Below, piece by piece: positions 14,317-21,852 of a stretch of DNA of 25,848 bases. Origin of the DNA: JACDDK01 sp041747155. GTDB lineage: Bacteria > Actinomycetota > Rubrobacteria > Rubrobacterales > Rubrobacteraceae. Below the pieces are notes generated by a model. The model was not told the origin of the DNA, ran no database searches, and saw nothing but the letters and a program-made list of their open reading frames with translations. Numbering within the stretch: position 1 is the stretch's first letter; each line of letters starts with the position of its first letter. Position numbers and translations under genes: made by a program. The stretch lies in the NCBI GenBank assembly GCA_041747155.1, contig JBGTFQ010000184.1:1-25848 (forward strand), in the 5' to 3' direction.

Positions 14317-15705
14317 GGTCGCCTCTTCTAGCGATTGCCGGGCTCTCTCCAACTGAGCATTCACCGAATCCGGCGAAGTCGAACCGGCGGACTTCTTGTT
14401 CGAGACACTGCCCGCAGGCGTTAGGAGCTCCTGCGGCAGATCCGCCAGCACCGGATGCGCAGCCTTCAACTCCTCGCGTGGAATATCTTCCAAGCTTATG
14501 TCGAGTTCCTCGCAGCGCCGGACCAACCGACCTACGGCGTGATGCGCGTCCCGAAACGCCACTCCCTGCCCGGCGAGGAAGTCCGCGAGCTCGGTGGCTA
14601 GCGCGAACCCACCAGCGCCGCCGAGCATCCGGTCGCCGTCAAAGGTGGCGGTGCGGAACATCTCCGGGAGTACAGCTAGCATTGGCAGGACGGCATCGAT
14701 CGCGTCGAAGAGTGGTTCTTTATCTTCCTGGAGATCTTTGGAGTAGCCTAACGGTAAGCCTTTGAGAGTAATGAGGAGTGAGTTGAGATTCCCGATCAAA
14801 CGCCCCGCCTTGCCGCGCATCAACTCATAGGCGTCCGGGTTCTTTTTTTGCGGCATGATGGATGAGCCGCTGGAGTACGCATCGTCCAGCTCCGCGTACC
14901 CGAACTCGGCACTCGTCCACAACACCCACTCCTCCCCGAGCCGCGAAAGATGAACCCCGAGCATGGCACAGGCATATAGGAGATCCAGAGCGAAGTCCCG
15001 ATCCGAAACCGCGTCTAACGAGTTCTCAAACTTCCTCATACCGAGCTTCTCCGACGTAATCTCCGTATCAATCGGATGCGGCGTGCCCCCAAGAGCTGCT
15101 GCCCCTAGAGGCGAAACGTTCGCGGCATCCCGAGCAGCTTTCAGACGAACAACATCTCGACGAAACGCCTCGAAGTGGGCCAGAAGGTGATGTGCCAACA
15201 GTATCGGCTGCGCCCGTTGGAGGTGCGTGTATCCCGGCAGAACGAGGCTCTGATTCTCCTCGGCCACATCCAGGAGAGACCGCATGACCTCCAAGAGAGC
15301 AGCGCGTATCTCGGTGGCCGCGTCGCGAGCGAAGAGATGAAGATCCAGAGAGACTTGATCGTTGCGGCTCCGCCCCGTATGCAGCTTGCGTGCGACATCT
15401 CCCACCAGCTCCCGCAACCGTCGCTCGACCGCTGTATGAACGTCCTCATCGGCCAACGTCCAAGAAAACTCTCCAGCCTTGACTTCGGCGAGCACTGCTT
15501 CCAGACCTCGCATAAGATCCCGAGATTCTTTCTCAGAGATGATGCCTACTTCACCCAGCATCTCCGCATGAGCGATAGATCCCTGGATATCGTAGGGTGC
15601 GAGCCGGATATCGAAGGGGATGGAAGCGTTCAGGCGCTCGAATGCCTCAGCGGGCGAAGAACCGAACCTGCCACTCCACAGAGGGTTATTTTCGTTGTCG
15701 CTCAT
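14314..15705 (-). CDS. argH: Argininosuccinate lyase
   Basis: ArgH cleaves argininosuccinate to arginine and fumarate, the last step of arginine synthesis, as a cytoplasmic tetramer. The 463-residue length is standard. Visible motifs are WSGRF near the start, KLHTGRSRNDQV (about 108-119), GYTHLQRAQP (about 158-167) with its catalytic His, and the fumarase/aspartase-superfamily signature SSIMPQKKNPD (281-291), the mobile serine loop. The ATG at 15705 gives the usual N-terminus; a frame open to 15756 adds an unrelated leader. No ribosome binding site precedes the ATG, but a TAAACT -10 box lies eight bases upstream, so the message is probably leaderless. No other arg genes are adjacent. Confidence 0.96.
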   Translation of the reverse strand: MSDNENNPLWSGRFGSSPAEAFERLNASIPFDIRLAPYDIQGSIAHAEMLGEVGIISEKESRDLMRGLEAVLAEVKAGEFSWTLADEDVHTAVERRLRELVGDVARKLHTGRSRNDQVSLDLHLFARDAATEIRAALLEVMRSLLDVAEENQSLVLPGYTHLQRAQPILLAHHLLAHFEAFRRDVVRLKAARDAANVSPLGAAALGGTPHPIDTEITSEKLGMRKFENSLDAVSDRDFALDLLYACAMLGVHLSRLGEEWVLWTSAEFGYAELDDAYSSGSSIMPQKKNPDAYELMRGKAGRLIGNLNSLLITLKGLPLGYSKDLQEDKEPLFDAIDAVLPMLAVLPEMFRTATFDGDRMLGGAGGFALATELADFLAGQGVAFRDAHHAVGRLVRRCEELDISLEDIPREELKAAHPVLADLPQELLTPAGSVSNKKSAGSTSPDSVNAQLERARQSLEEAT

Positions 15706-15713
15706 AGTCGTGC

Positions 15714-15719
15714 AGTTTA
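15714..15719 (-). promoter_or_regulatory. -10 element of argH, leaderless arrangement
   Basis: On the minus strand TAAACT ends eight bases before the argH ATG. Initiation about seven bases downstream of a -10 places the first nucleotide at the start codon. The absence of a ribosome binding site agrees. No clear -35 is seen. Confidence 0.5.
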
Positions 15720-15762
15720 GCGAAAAACCAGTTCGCCACCCTATCGGAAGGCACACACTCCA

Positions 15763-15770
15763 TATAAACT
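15763..15770 (+). promoter_or_regulatory. -10 element for the DUF429-like gene
   Basis: TATAAACT contains both TATAAA and the TAAACT form seen at two other starts in this window. It lies 23 bases before ATG 15794, leaving room for the strong ribosome binding site AGGAGGT (15784-15790). It faces away from the argH promoter across an 88-base divergent gap. The -35 is not evident. Confidence 0.45.
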
Positions 15771-15793
15771 CTGCTCAAGCCTCAGGAGGTAGC

Positions 15794-16564
15794 ATGAAAT
15801 ACTACATCGGATGGGACGTAGGAGCTTGGCATTGCACCAAAAGCTCCAAGAGTTGCGACGCTCTTTGCGTGCTGGTAGACGAGGGAAACAAACCTAAGTT
15901 CACAGGAACTGTGTGGCGCGACAACCTCAAATCGAGTCTAAATGGATATAGAGACAAAGAGCTAGTTATCAACGTGCTGAGTCGCTGCGGTGTGGGGGCG
16001 CATGAAGATTTTGAGGCGGTAATCGCTATAGATGCGCCTCTTGGATGGCCGACTGCAATGGTAGATCTTGCTACTGATGGACACATAGCCTCGATGGGCG
16101 AATTCCGCCATAATCCCTACCTCTTCCGCGAAACAGAGCGCTTCCTTTCTAAGCACGGCTTTAGACCTCTGTCGGCAGTACAAGACCGGATAGGCAGTCA
16201 GTCAACCAAAGGCATTCACTTTCTACGAGCCGTGGGCTCCCGTGTGAAGGATGTTGGTGTTTGGAAAGCCGATCACGACGAAACAGACCTAACCATCATA
16301 GAAACCTACCCGGCACCCTGCAAAAGCAGCGACAAGTTTCAAGCACTCTTTAGATCGATAGATGAGAGTCACGAGTTTCGCGAACAGTTGGATGGTAGAG
16401 GAGGGGCATTTCGTGACGATGTCCGGGATGCCCTCCGTTGCGCTATTATCGCATGGCTATACTCTGAGAAACTGCAATCTCTTAAGGAACCGGGTTCAGG
16501 CATAGTCCCCGAAGAAGGATGGATCTGGGTTCCCAAAGACGCATTTTCTAGGGTTTCCAAATAG
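15794..16564 (+). CDS. DUF429-like protein with RNase H-type fold
   Basis: This 256-residue protein resembles DUF429, a family predicted to have an RNase H-like fold. Its acidic positions fit such an active site: Asp8 in GWDVGA, Asp80 in AIDAPLGWP, Glu170 in IETYPAP, and Asp208/Asp209/Asp212 in FRDDVRDAL. Basic residues in the middle (RHNPYLFRETERF) are also typical. The ATG at 15794 is fixed by AGGAGGT four bases upstream; an open frame running back to 15620 overlaps argH and is not used. The gene is visibly richer in A and T and uses more A/T-ending codons than its neighbours, suggesting later acquisition. It stands alone between argH and an Fe-S-type gene. Nuclease activity is predicted, not shown; the target is unknown. 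Confidence 0.65.
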   Translation: MKYYIGWDVGAWHCTKSSKSCDALCVLVDEGNKPKFTGTVWRDNLKSSLNGYRDKELVINVLSRCGVGAHEDFEAVIAIDAPLGWPTAMVDLATDGHIASMGEFRHNPYLFRETERFLSKHGFRPLSAVQDRIGSQSTKGIHFLRAVGSRVKDVGVWKADHDETDLTIIETYPAPCKSSDKFQALFRSIDESHEFREQLDGRGGAFRDDVRDALRCAIIAWLYSEKLQSLKEPGSGIVPEEGWIWVPKDAFSRVSK

Positions 16565-16623
16565 CGGTACGGCATGCACTACAAAATTATGCTCACGCTT
16601 GTCTGACTCCGCGCCGTCGTTAG

Positions 16624-17058
16624 CTAAGCGATCTCCGTCGCCTGCAAGTCCTTGGCGGAGTCGTTCTTTAGGAGGTCCCTCTGATACTGGCGAACTGCAG
16701 CTTTCAGGGTGGAGAGACCGAGGGTTGCGTTGCGGGTGCGGCTTCCAATTACTTCGCGGCCAATGTGCTCTACGAGATCCTCGTACTCGAAGGCTAGTAC
16801 GTCGTTCTGGGCGAGATCCTCCGCCTGAACGCGCTCGATGGCGATTGACGCGGCGCCCATGCTTATGGTGTCGCCTTGCCCGGTCCACGCGAGTTCGACG
16901 ATACGCCCGTCTTCGCCGCCTTTTAAATAGATGGTTACGGAGCCGCCACATTCAGGGCTGCCGCCGGGCATAATCACGTCCGGACCGTCAAGAATCCCCT
17001 GGTGGCGGGGATTCTTGACGTGGTCCACTAGTCGTTCTATTCGCTGTTTGCGGTCCAA
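16624..17058 (-). CDS. IscU/SufU-like protein missing two of three ligand cysteines
   Basis: The 144-residue sequence aligns along its length with SufU/IscU Fe-S scaffold proteins: VDHVKNPRHQG at the N-terminus, GSPECGGSV, GQGDTISMGAASIAI and SRTRNATLGLSTLKAAV. Canonical SufU has Cys in each of the last three blocks plus an Asp after the first. Here only the first cysteine remains (Cys37). The following Asp is Gly, the second Cys is Asp63 and the third is Asn110. It should not hold a cluster or zinc in the usual way. It starts at TTG 17058, nine bases after the stop of a two-domain sulfurtransferase, so the two are probably co-transcribed. One retained cysteine beside a persulfide-making enzyme suggests a sulfur carrier or relay, which is inference. 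Confidence 0.8.
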   Translation of the reverse strand: MDRKQRIERLVDHVKNPRHQGILDGPDVIMPGGSPECGGSVTIYLKGGEDGRIVELAWTGQGDTISMGAASIAIERVQAEDLAQNDVLAFEYEDLVEHIGREVIGSRTRNATLGLSTLKAAVRQYQRDLLKNDSAKDLQATEIA

Positions 17059-17067
17059 TTCGGCTCT

Positions 17068-17931
17068 TTACCGCTCTATAGGAGCACGAACGAGGTTGCC
17101 CCACTCGGTCCACGAACCATCGTAGTTGCGGACGTTCTCGTAACCGAGCAGGTACTTGAGGACGAACCACGTGTGGCTGGAACGCTCCCCGATACGGCAG
17201 TACGCTACGACTTCGTCGCCCTCGGTAAGGCCAGCTTCGCCCTCGTAGATCCCGCGCAGATCGTCGGCGGTTTTGAAGGTACCATCCTCCTGAACGGCCC
17301 GCGCCCAAGGCACATTCGCCGCCGTCGGGATGTGTCCGCCGCGCATCGCGCCCTCCTGCGGGTAGTCCGGCATGTGGAGCAACTCACCCGAGTACTCGCC
17401 AGGACTCCGCACGTCCACGAGCTTGCCGCTGGCCTCCAGATGGTCCTCGACATCTTCCCGGAAGGCTCGTATACCAGAGTCGTCTCGTGTCGGAACCGGA
17501 TAATCGACGCTCGGCAACGAAGGAACTTCCTGCGTCATCTCGCGGCCCTCAGCCTCCCACTTGATGCGCCCGCCGTCCATAACGCGCACGTTGTCGTGGC
17601 CGAAGAGTTGGAAGACCCACAGCGCGTAGGTCGCCCACCAGTTGTTCTTATCACCGTAGAAAACGACCGTAGTGTCTGGCGTAATGCCCTTCTCGCCCAT
17701 AAGACTCGCGAATTTCTCCGGGTCCAAGTAGTCGCGCATCAGAGGATCGTTCAGGTCTTCGACCCAGTCTATCTTGACGGAGTTAGGGATATGCCCGATC
17801 TCGTAGAGCAGCACGTCCTCGTCGCTCTCCACGATGCGTATATCCTCGTCGTTCAGGTGCTCAGCGATCCAATCCGTTGTTACCAACGCCTCTGGATGCG
17901 CGTAGCCCTTCTGCTGTATCTCCTGCTCCAC
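17068..17931 (-). CDS. Two-domain rhodanese (thiosulfate sulfurtransferase, CysA/SseA type)
   Basis: This is a 287-residue tandem rhodanese. The N-terminal domain (about 15-130) is catalytically silent, with FYGDKNNWWATYALW where the active loop would be. The C-terminal domain (about 155-285) carries the loop YCRIGERSSHTWF with Cys245, the form found in actinobacterial CysA/SseA proteins. The reaction is transfer of sulfane sulfur from thiosulfate to cyanide or a protein thiol through a cysteine persulfide. GTG 17931 is supported by AGGAGG (minus strand of 17938-17943) six bases upstream. It leads a two-gene unit with the IscU-like gene. It is cytoplasmic, with no signal peptide. Its physiological acceptor is unknown. 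Confidence 0.93.
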   Translation of the reverse strand: MEQEIQQKGYAHPEALVTTDWIAEHLNDEDIRIVESDEDVLLYEIGHIPNSVKIDWVEDLNDPLMRDYLDPEKFASLMGEKGITPDTTVVFYGDKNNWWATYALWVFQLFGHDNVRVMDGGRIKWEAEGREMTQEVPSLPSVDYPVPTRDDSGIRAFREDVEDHLEASGKLVDVRSPGEYSGELLHMPDYPQEGAMRGGHIPTAANVPWARAVQEDGTFKTADDLRGIYEGEAGLTEGDEVVAYCRIGERSSHTWFVLKYLLGYENVRNYDGSWTEWGNLVRAPIER

Positions 17932-17992
17932 CGCGAACCTCCTCTAGTCTCTGCAAGTTCAAATCTTTGACGGAGCGTATTCTAACGTATTT

Positions 17993-18009
17993 CCGACAAA
18001 TTTCGTCGG
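17993..18009. promoter_or_regulatory. 17-base palindrome between divergent sulfurtransferase and glycosyltransferase genes
   Basis: CCGACAAATTTCGTCGG is symmetric except for one base pair. It lies about 60 bases upstream of the sulfurtransferase GTG, near a minus-strand TAGAAT-like -10 (about 17980-17985), in the divergent gap before the glycosyltransferase. It could be a repressor site. The T-run expected of a terminator is absent. Confidence 0.35.
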
Positions 18010-18101
18010 GTTTCAAAACGATGAGGTTACGTGGTGGGATTCGCATGTGGGCGGTCGCTCTGTTAATGTCACGGCTCTAGAATAAGTGGAGAGGATTCGC
18101 G

Positions 18102-19376
18102 ACGCGCGTTACGATACTAACTGTAGGTTCGCGGGGTGACGTAGAGCCATGCGTGGCGTTGGGTCTAGGTCTCAAGGATGCAGGCTGCGACGTTAAGATT
18201 GCCTCACACGAGACCTTTAGGGGTCTGATCGAGGGCCGGGGCTTTACTTTCGCGCCTCTGTCGGTGGATCCCCGAGCCGTGGTTGAGGAGCTCGCTCGCT
18301 CGGATGGTTCGGCGACCGGTATCATGCGTGGCTTCCGTCGCGCTGTCGAACCCGCGCTCTACAAGGCGGCTGAGGAATCAGCGGAAGCAGCGAGTGACGC
18401 GGACGCGTTGCTGATCTCATCCGCCGCGTTCCTCGGATACGACGTGGCCGACGCGAAAGGTCTGCCTGCCACCGGTCTCGGACTCGCGCCTCTTATAGGA
18501 CCAACAAAGCACTTCCCAAACGCGCTGATGCCAGCGGGAATAGGGTTTGAGGGAGGTAGTCTCAGAGCTCTCGGCACCCTCTACAACCAGATGACGCATC
18601 TGGCCGCCGGTCAACTTCTGTGGCAGCCCTTCAGAAAGACCATCAATCGTATTCGGGCGGAGATCTTCGCTTTGCCGCCACATCCAACGCTCGGTCCGCT
18701 CTTCGACCCAGAAGCCGACGAAAGACTGCAACTCTACGGCTGGAGCACCACGTTGCTCCCCGAACCGCCAGATTGGAGCGACAAACGCAGAGTCTGTGGT
18801 TACTGGTTCCTCAATAGAGAAGAGAGTTGGAAACCTTCGGAAGAGTTGGCGGAATTCGTCGAAAGCGGGCCTACCCCGGTCTGCATGGGATTCGGAAGCT
18901 CTTACATAGAGGACGCTCCCCGTGTCGTTGATGCATTCGCCAAAACGCTCTCCGGTATGGGCCAGCGAGGAATTTTGCTCGGCGGTTGGAGCAATCTCAG
19001 GGGAGCGAAACCACACCCTAATATCCTGGAGATCGAAGAAGCTCCCTACGACTGGCTGCTGCCCAGAACCCGAGGCTTCGTGCATCATGGCAGCACCGGT
19101 GCCACTCATGCCGCGCTCCGGGCGGGCATCCCAAGCGTCACGGTCCCTTCTTTCGGAGACCAACTTTTGTGGGGACACTTACTATCAAGATTCGGCGTGG
19201 CTCCGGCACCAATACAACGCCGCAAGCTCTCGGCCGAACACCTGTCTAGGGCCATCAGCAGGATCATCATAGATCCCCAGATGAGCGCGAACGCCAAAAC
19301 GCTAGGAGACAAGCTCTCGCAAGAAGATGGAGTTTCGCAGGCCGTGAAGCTCATACTGAGACACCTTCAACAGTAA
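18102..19376 (+). CDS. GT1-family glycosyltransferase with apparent ACG start
   Basis: This protein is like the MGT/sterol-glucosyltransferase branch of glycosyltransferase family 1 (GT-B fold). It shows the N-terminal VGSRGDVEP loop, VCMGFGSSY in the linker to the second domain, and a C-terminal donor-binding block (FVHHGSTGATHAALRAGIPSVTVPSFGDQLLWG). Such enzymes transfer a sugar from a nucleotide donor to a lipid, sterol or natural product. The conserved N-terminus RVTILTVGSRGDVEP is encoded from 18105 and has no ATG, GTG or TTG before it back to the in-frame TAG at 18078. ACG 18102 sits exactly where homologues have Met, seven bases after GGAGAGG (18088-18094). From it the protein is 424 residues. 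The first ordinary start, GTG 18153, would remove the conserved loop. Confidence 0.8.
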   Translation, partial: TRVTILTVGSRGDVEPCVALGLGLKDAGCDVKIASHETFRGLIEGRGFTFAPLSVDPRAVVEELARSDGSATGIMRGFRRAVEPALYKAAEESAEAASDADALLISSAAFLGYDVADAKGLPATGLGLAPLIGPTKHFPNALMPAGIGFEGGSLRALGTLYNQMTHLAAGQLLWQPFRKTINRIRAEIFALPPHPTLGPLFDPEADERLQLYGWSTTLLPEPPDWSDKRRVCGYWFLNREESWKPSEELAEFVESGPTPVCMGFGSSYIEDAPRVVDAFAKTLSGMGQRGILLGGWSNLRGAKPHPNILEIEEAPYDWLLPRTRGFVHHGSTGATHAALRAGIPSVTVPSFGDQLLWGHLLSRFGVAPAPIQRRKLSAEHLSRAISRIIIDPQMSANAKTLGDKLSQEDGVSQAVKLILRHLQQ

Positions 19377-19409
19377 AATGCCTCGTCTCGCCACTCAAGA
19401 CAGACAATA

Positions 19410-19425
19410 GCGGAGAAAACTCCGC
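19410..19425 (+). terminator. Small hairpin after the glycosyltransferase gene
   Basis: GCGGAG and CTCCGC form a perfect 6-bp stem around AAAA, 33 bases after the glycosyltransferase stop. No T-run follows, so termination would be weak. A TAATAT at 19434-19439 just downstream could be the -10 of fbiC, and AGGAG at 19463-19467 is its ribosome binding site. Confidence 0.4.
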
Positions 19426-19473
19426 CGAGGGTGTAATATCTGGAATTGCTTACCCTAAGTCGTTAGGAGCAGC

Positions 19474-21852
19474 ATGAGCTACGACGTTCTAATACAAAAA
19501 TCCATCTCTGGGCGACTCGCCATGCTAGAAGCCCAAGAACTAGCGGCGTTCGCCTACGCGAACCCGGAACCGGCGATGCAGGCCGCCGCCGACCTGAGAG
19601 ACCAACATTTTGGACCTCGCATTACGTACTCGCGCAAAGTCTTTATCCCGCTGACGAAACTCTGCCGCGACAACTGCGGTTACTGCACTTTCGCCCATGG
19701 ACCACGGCCCGGCGAGAAAGCGTACCTCACACCCGACGAGGTGCTTGAGATAGCGCAGGCGGGCGCCGAAGCCGGTTGCAAGGAAGCTCTGTTCACGCTC
19801 GGAGACAAGCCTGAGAAACGCTACCCGGAAGCGCGGCGAGAGTTGGCGGAGCTAGGTTTCGCTACTACCATCGAGTATCTTGTCCATTGTTGTCGGCTGG
19901 TCCTGGAAGAGACGGGACTCTTGCCGCACGCCAACCCTGGCGTTCTCTCCGAAGAAGAGGTACGGTCGTTAAGAGCCGTGTCGGTGTCGCAGGGGATCAT
20001 GCTGGAGCAAGCCTCCGACCGTCTGCTAGGCCCGAATATGGCTCACTGGGCTTCGCCGGACAAAGTTCCGGCCCGCCGGCTTCGCACGTTGGACGCTGCG
20101 GGGAATCTCTCAGTTCCATTCACGACGGGAATACTCATCGGGATTGGCGAAACTATCGACGAGCGAGTCGAGACTATCCTCGCTATCCGGGAGCAACACG
20201 AGCGCCACGGACACATCCAGGAGTGCATCGTGCAGAACTTCCGGGCAAAGCCCGATACGCTCATGGCACGCTCGCCCGAGCCGCCCGAGGATGAGATGCT
20301 CGCGACTATCGCGCTGGCTAGGCTGTTGCTACCAGTCTCCATGACCGTGCAAGCTCCACCGAATTTGGCGGACGTTGGGAACAATGGGTCTCCCCCTTAC
20401 GCAAGGTACATTGACGCCGGGATCGACGACTGGGGCGGAGTATCCCCCGTTACCCCGGATCACGTAAACCCCGAACGCCCCTGGCCGCACCTCGAAGAAC
20501 TACGAAACGCGACAGCCTCGAAAGGCTACCTACTGGTAGAACGCCTCGCCCTGCACCCGGAATACGCCAAAGACGTAAAGACCTGGGTCGTCGAGCCGCT
20601 GCGCTCGAAGGTTCTGGCCGCCCAAGACGCCGCTGGTCTGGCGCGGATATCGGACTGGGCTCCGGGGACGACAATGGATGTTCCGCGGACGGAAGTCGAG
20701 GAGATCCGGGGGCAACGTCCCTCGAAGATGCGACCGGAGTTCATAAAGACACTCGCGGTAGCCGGAGAGCGCGACCTGACCGAGCGAGAGATAGAGTTGC
20801 TCTTCACGGCACGCGGCACGGAACTCTCAGAGCTATGCCGGGTAGCTGACGAACTTCGCCAGGAAGTAAACGGCGACGAAGTAAGCTACGTCATCAACCG
20901 GAACATCAACTACACCAACCTCTGCTACTTCCGATGCCGATTCTGCGCCTTCAGCAAGGGACCGAAATCCCTCAACCTACGAGGCGACCCGTACCTGCTC
21001 GACACCACAGAAGTAGCCCGGCGGGCACGGGAAGCGTGGGAGAAAGGCGCGACCGAAGTTTGCATGGTCGGCGGCATTCACGGCTCCTTCACGGGCCAGA
21101 ACTACATAGATTATCTGCGAGCGGTAAAAGAAGAAGTCCCAGAGATGCACGTTCACGCCTTCACGCCGTTAGAAGTTTGGCAAGGGGCTCACACGCTGGG
21201 AATGTCGGTGGATAAGTTCCTGGTCGAGCTAAAAGAAGCCGGGCTCGGGACGTTGCCGGGGACAGCGGCTGAGGTGTTGGACGATGACATCAGACGGATC
21301 ATCTGCCCCGACAAGATCAACACGGCCCAATGGTCCGAAGTGATGCGCAAAGCTCACGCTATTGGCCTCGCATCCACAACAACGATAATGTTCGGCCACG
21401 TCGACGGTCCCATAAACTGGGCGCGGCACCTCATGGTCCTGCGCGACATACAGGCCGACACAGGAGGCTTCACCGAGTTCGTGCCGCTGCCGTTCGTCCA
21501 CATGGGCGCACCGCTATTTCTGCAGGGTCTGAGTCGTCGGGGTCCGACCTTCGCCGAAACGGTCAAGATGCACGCCGTCGGGCGACTAGCGTTGCATGGC
21601 TACATAGACAACGTGCAAGTTTCGTGGGTCAAACTCGGCGAAGAGGGAGCTAAGTTGTGCTTGCAGGCCGGGTGCAACGACCTCGGTGGGACTTTGATGA
21701 ACGAAAGTATCTCTAGGGCTGCAGGTGCGGATCACGGCCAGGAGATGCTCCCCGAAGACCTCGAACGCATCATCCTCGACATAGACCGCACCCCGCGCCG
21801 CCGCAACACGCTCTACGGTACACCGGAGCGAGCTTACTCTCAGTCTCGGTAG
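19474..21852 (+). CDS. fbiC: FO synthase, CofG-CofH fusion
   Basis: FbiC builds the deazaflavin FO, the chromophore of coenzyme F420, from tyrosine and a ribityl-diaminouracil. The 792-residue protein joins two radical-SAM modules. The CofG half has CRDNCGYC (Cys64, Cys68, Cys71) and the CofH half has CYFRCRFC (Cys484, Cys488, Cys491), each binding a 4Fe-4S cluster. FIPLTKLC and INRNINYTNLC precede them as expected. The fused form is typical of actinobacteria and some Chloroflexi; archaea use two proteins. It starts at ATG 19474 with AGGAG seven bases upstream. Its last 13 bases overlap the end of the convergent PPOX-nitroreductase gene. The genes fbiA and cofE are not in the window. Confidence 0.97.
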   Translation: MSYDVLIQKSISGRLAMLEAQELAAFAYANPEPAMQAAADLRDQHFGPRITYSRKVFIPLTKLCRDNCGYCTFAHGPRPGEKAYLTPDEVLEIAQAGAEAGCKEALFTLGDKPEKRYPEARRELAELGFATTIEYLVHCCRLVLEETGLLPHANPGVLSEEEVRSLRAVSVSQGIMLEQASDRLLGPNMAHWASPDKVPARRLRTLDAAGNLSVPFTTGILIGIGETIDERVETILAIREQHERHGHIQECIVQNFRAKPDTLMARSPEPPEDEMLATIALARLLLPVSMTVQAPPNLADVGNNGSPPYARYIDAGIDDWGGVSPVTPDHVNPERPWPHLEELRNATASKGYLLVERLALHPEYAKDVKTWVVEPLRSKVLAAQDAAGLARISDWAPGTTMDVPRTEVEEIRGQRPSKMRPEFIKTLAVAGERDLTEREIELLFTARGTELSELCRVADELRQEVNGDEVSYVINRNINYTNLCYFRCRFCAFSKGPKSLNLRGDPYLLDTTEVARRAREAWEKGATEVCMVGGIHGSFTGQNYIDYLRAVKEEVPEMHVHAFTPLEVWQGAHTLGMSVDKFLVELKEAGLGTLPGTAAEVLDDDIRRIICPDKINTAQWSEVMRKAHAIGLASTTTIMFGHVDGPINWARHLMVLRDIQADTGGFTEFVPLPFVHMGAPLFLQGLSRRGPTFAETVKMHAVGRLALHGYIDNVQVSWVKLGEEGAKLCLQAGCNDLGGTLMNESISRAAGADHGQEMLPEDLERIILDIDRTPRRRNTLYGTPERAYSQSR

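Noticed and set aside
18021..18080. 19-codon ORF ending in the TAG just before the glycosyltransferase
   Set aside because: There is no ribosome binding site, it is very short, and its end overlaps a likely TAGAAT -10 box. It is more likely promoter sequence.
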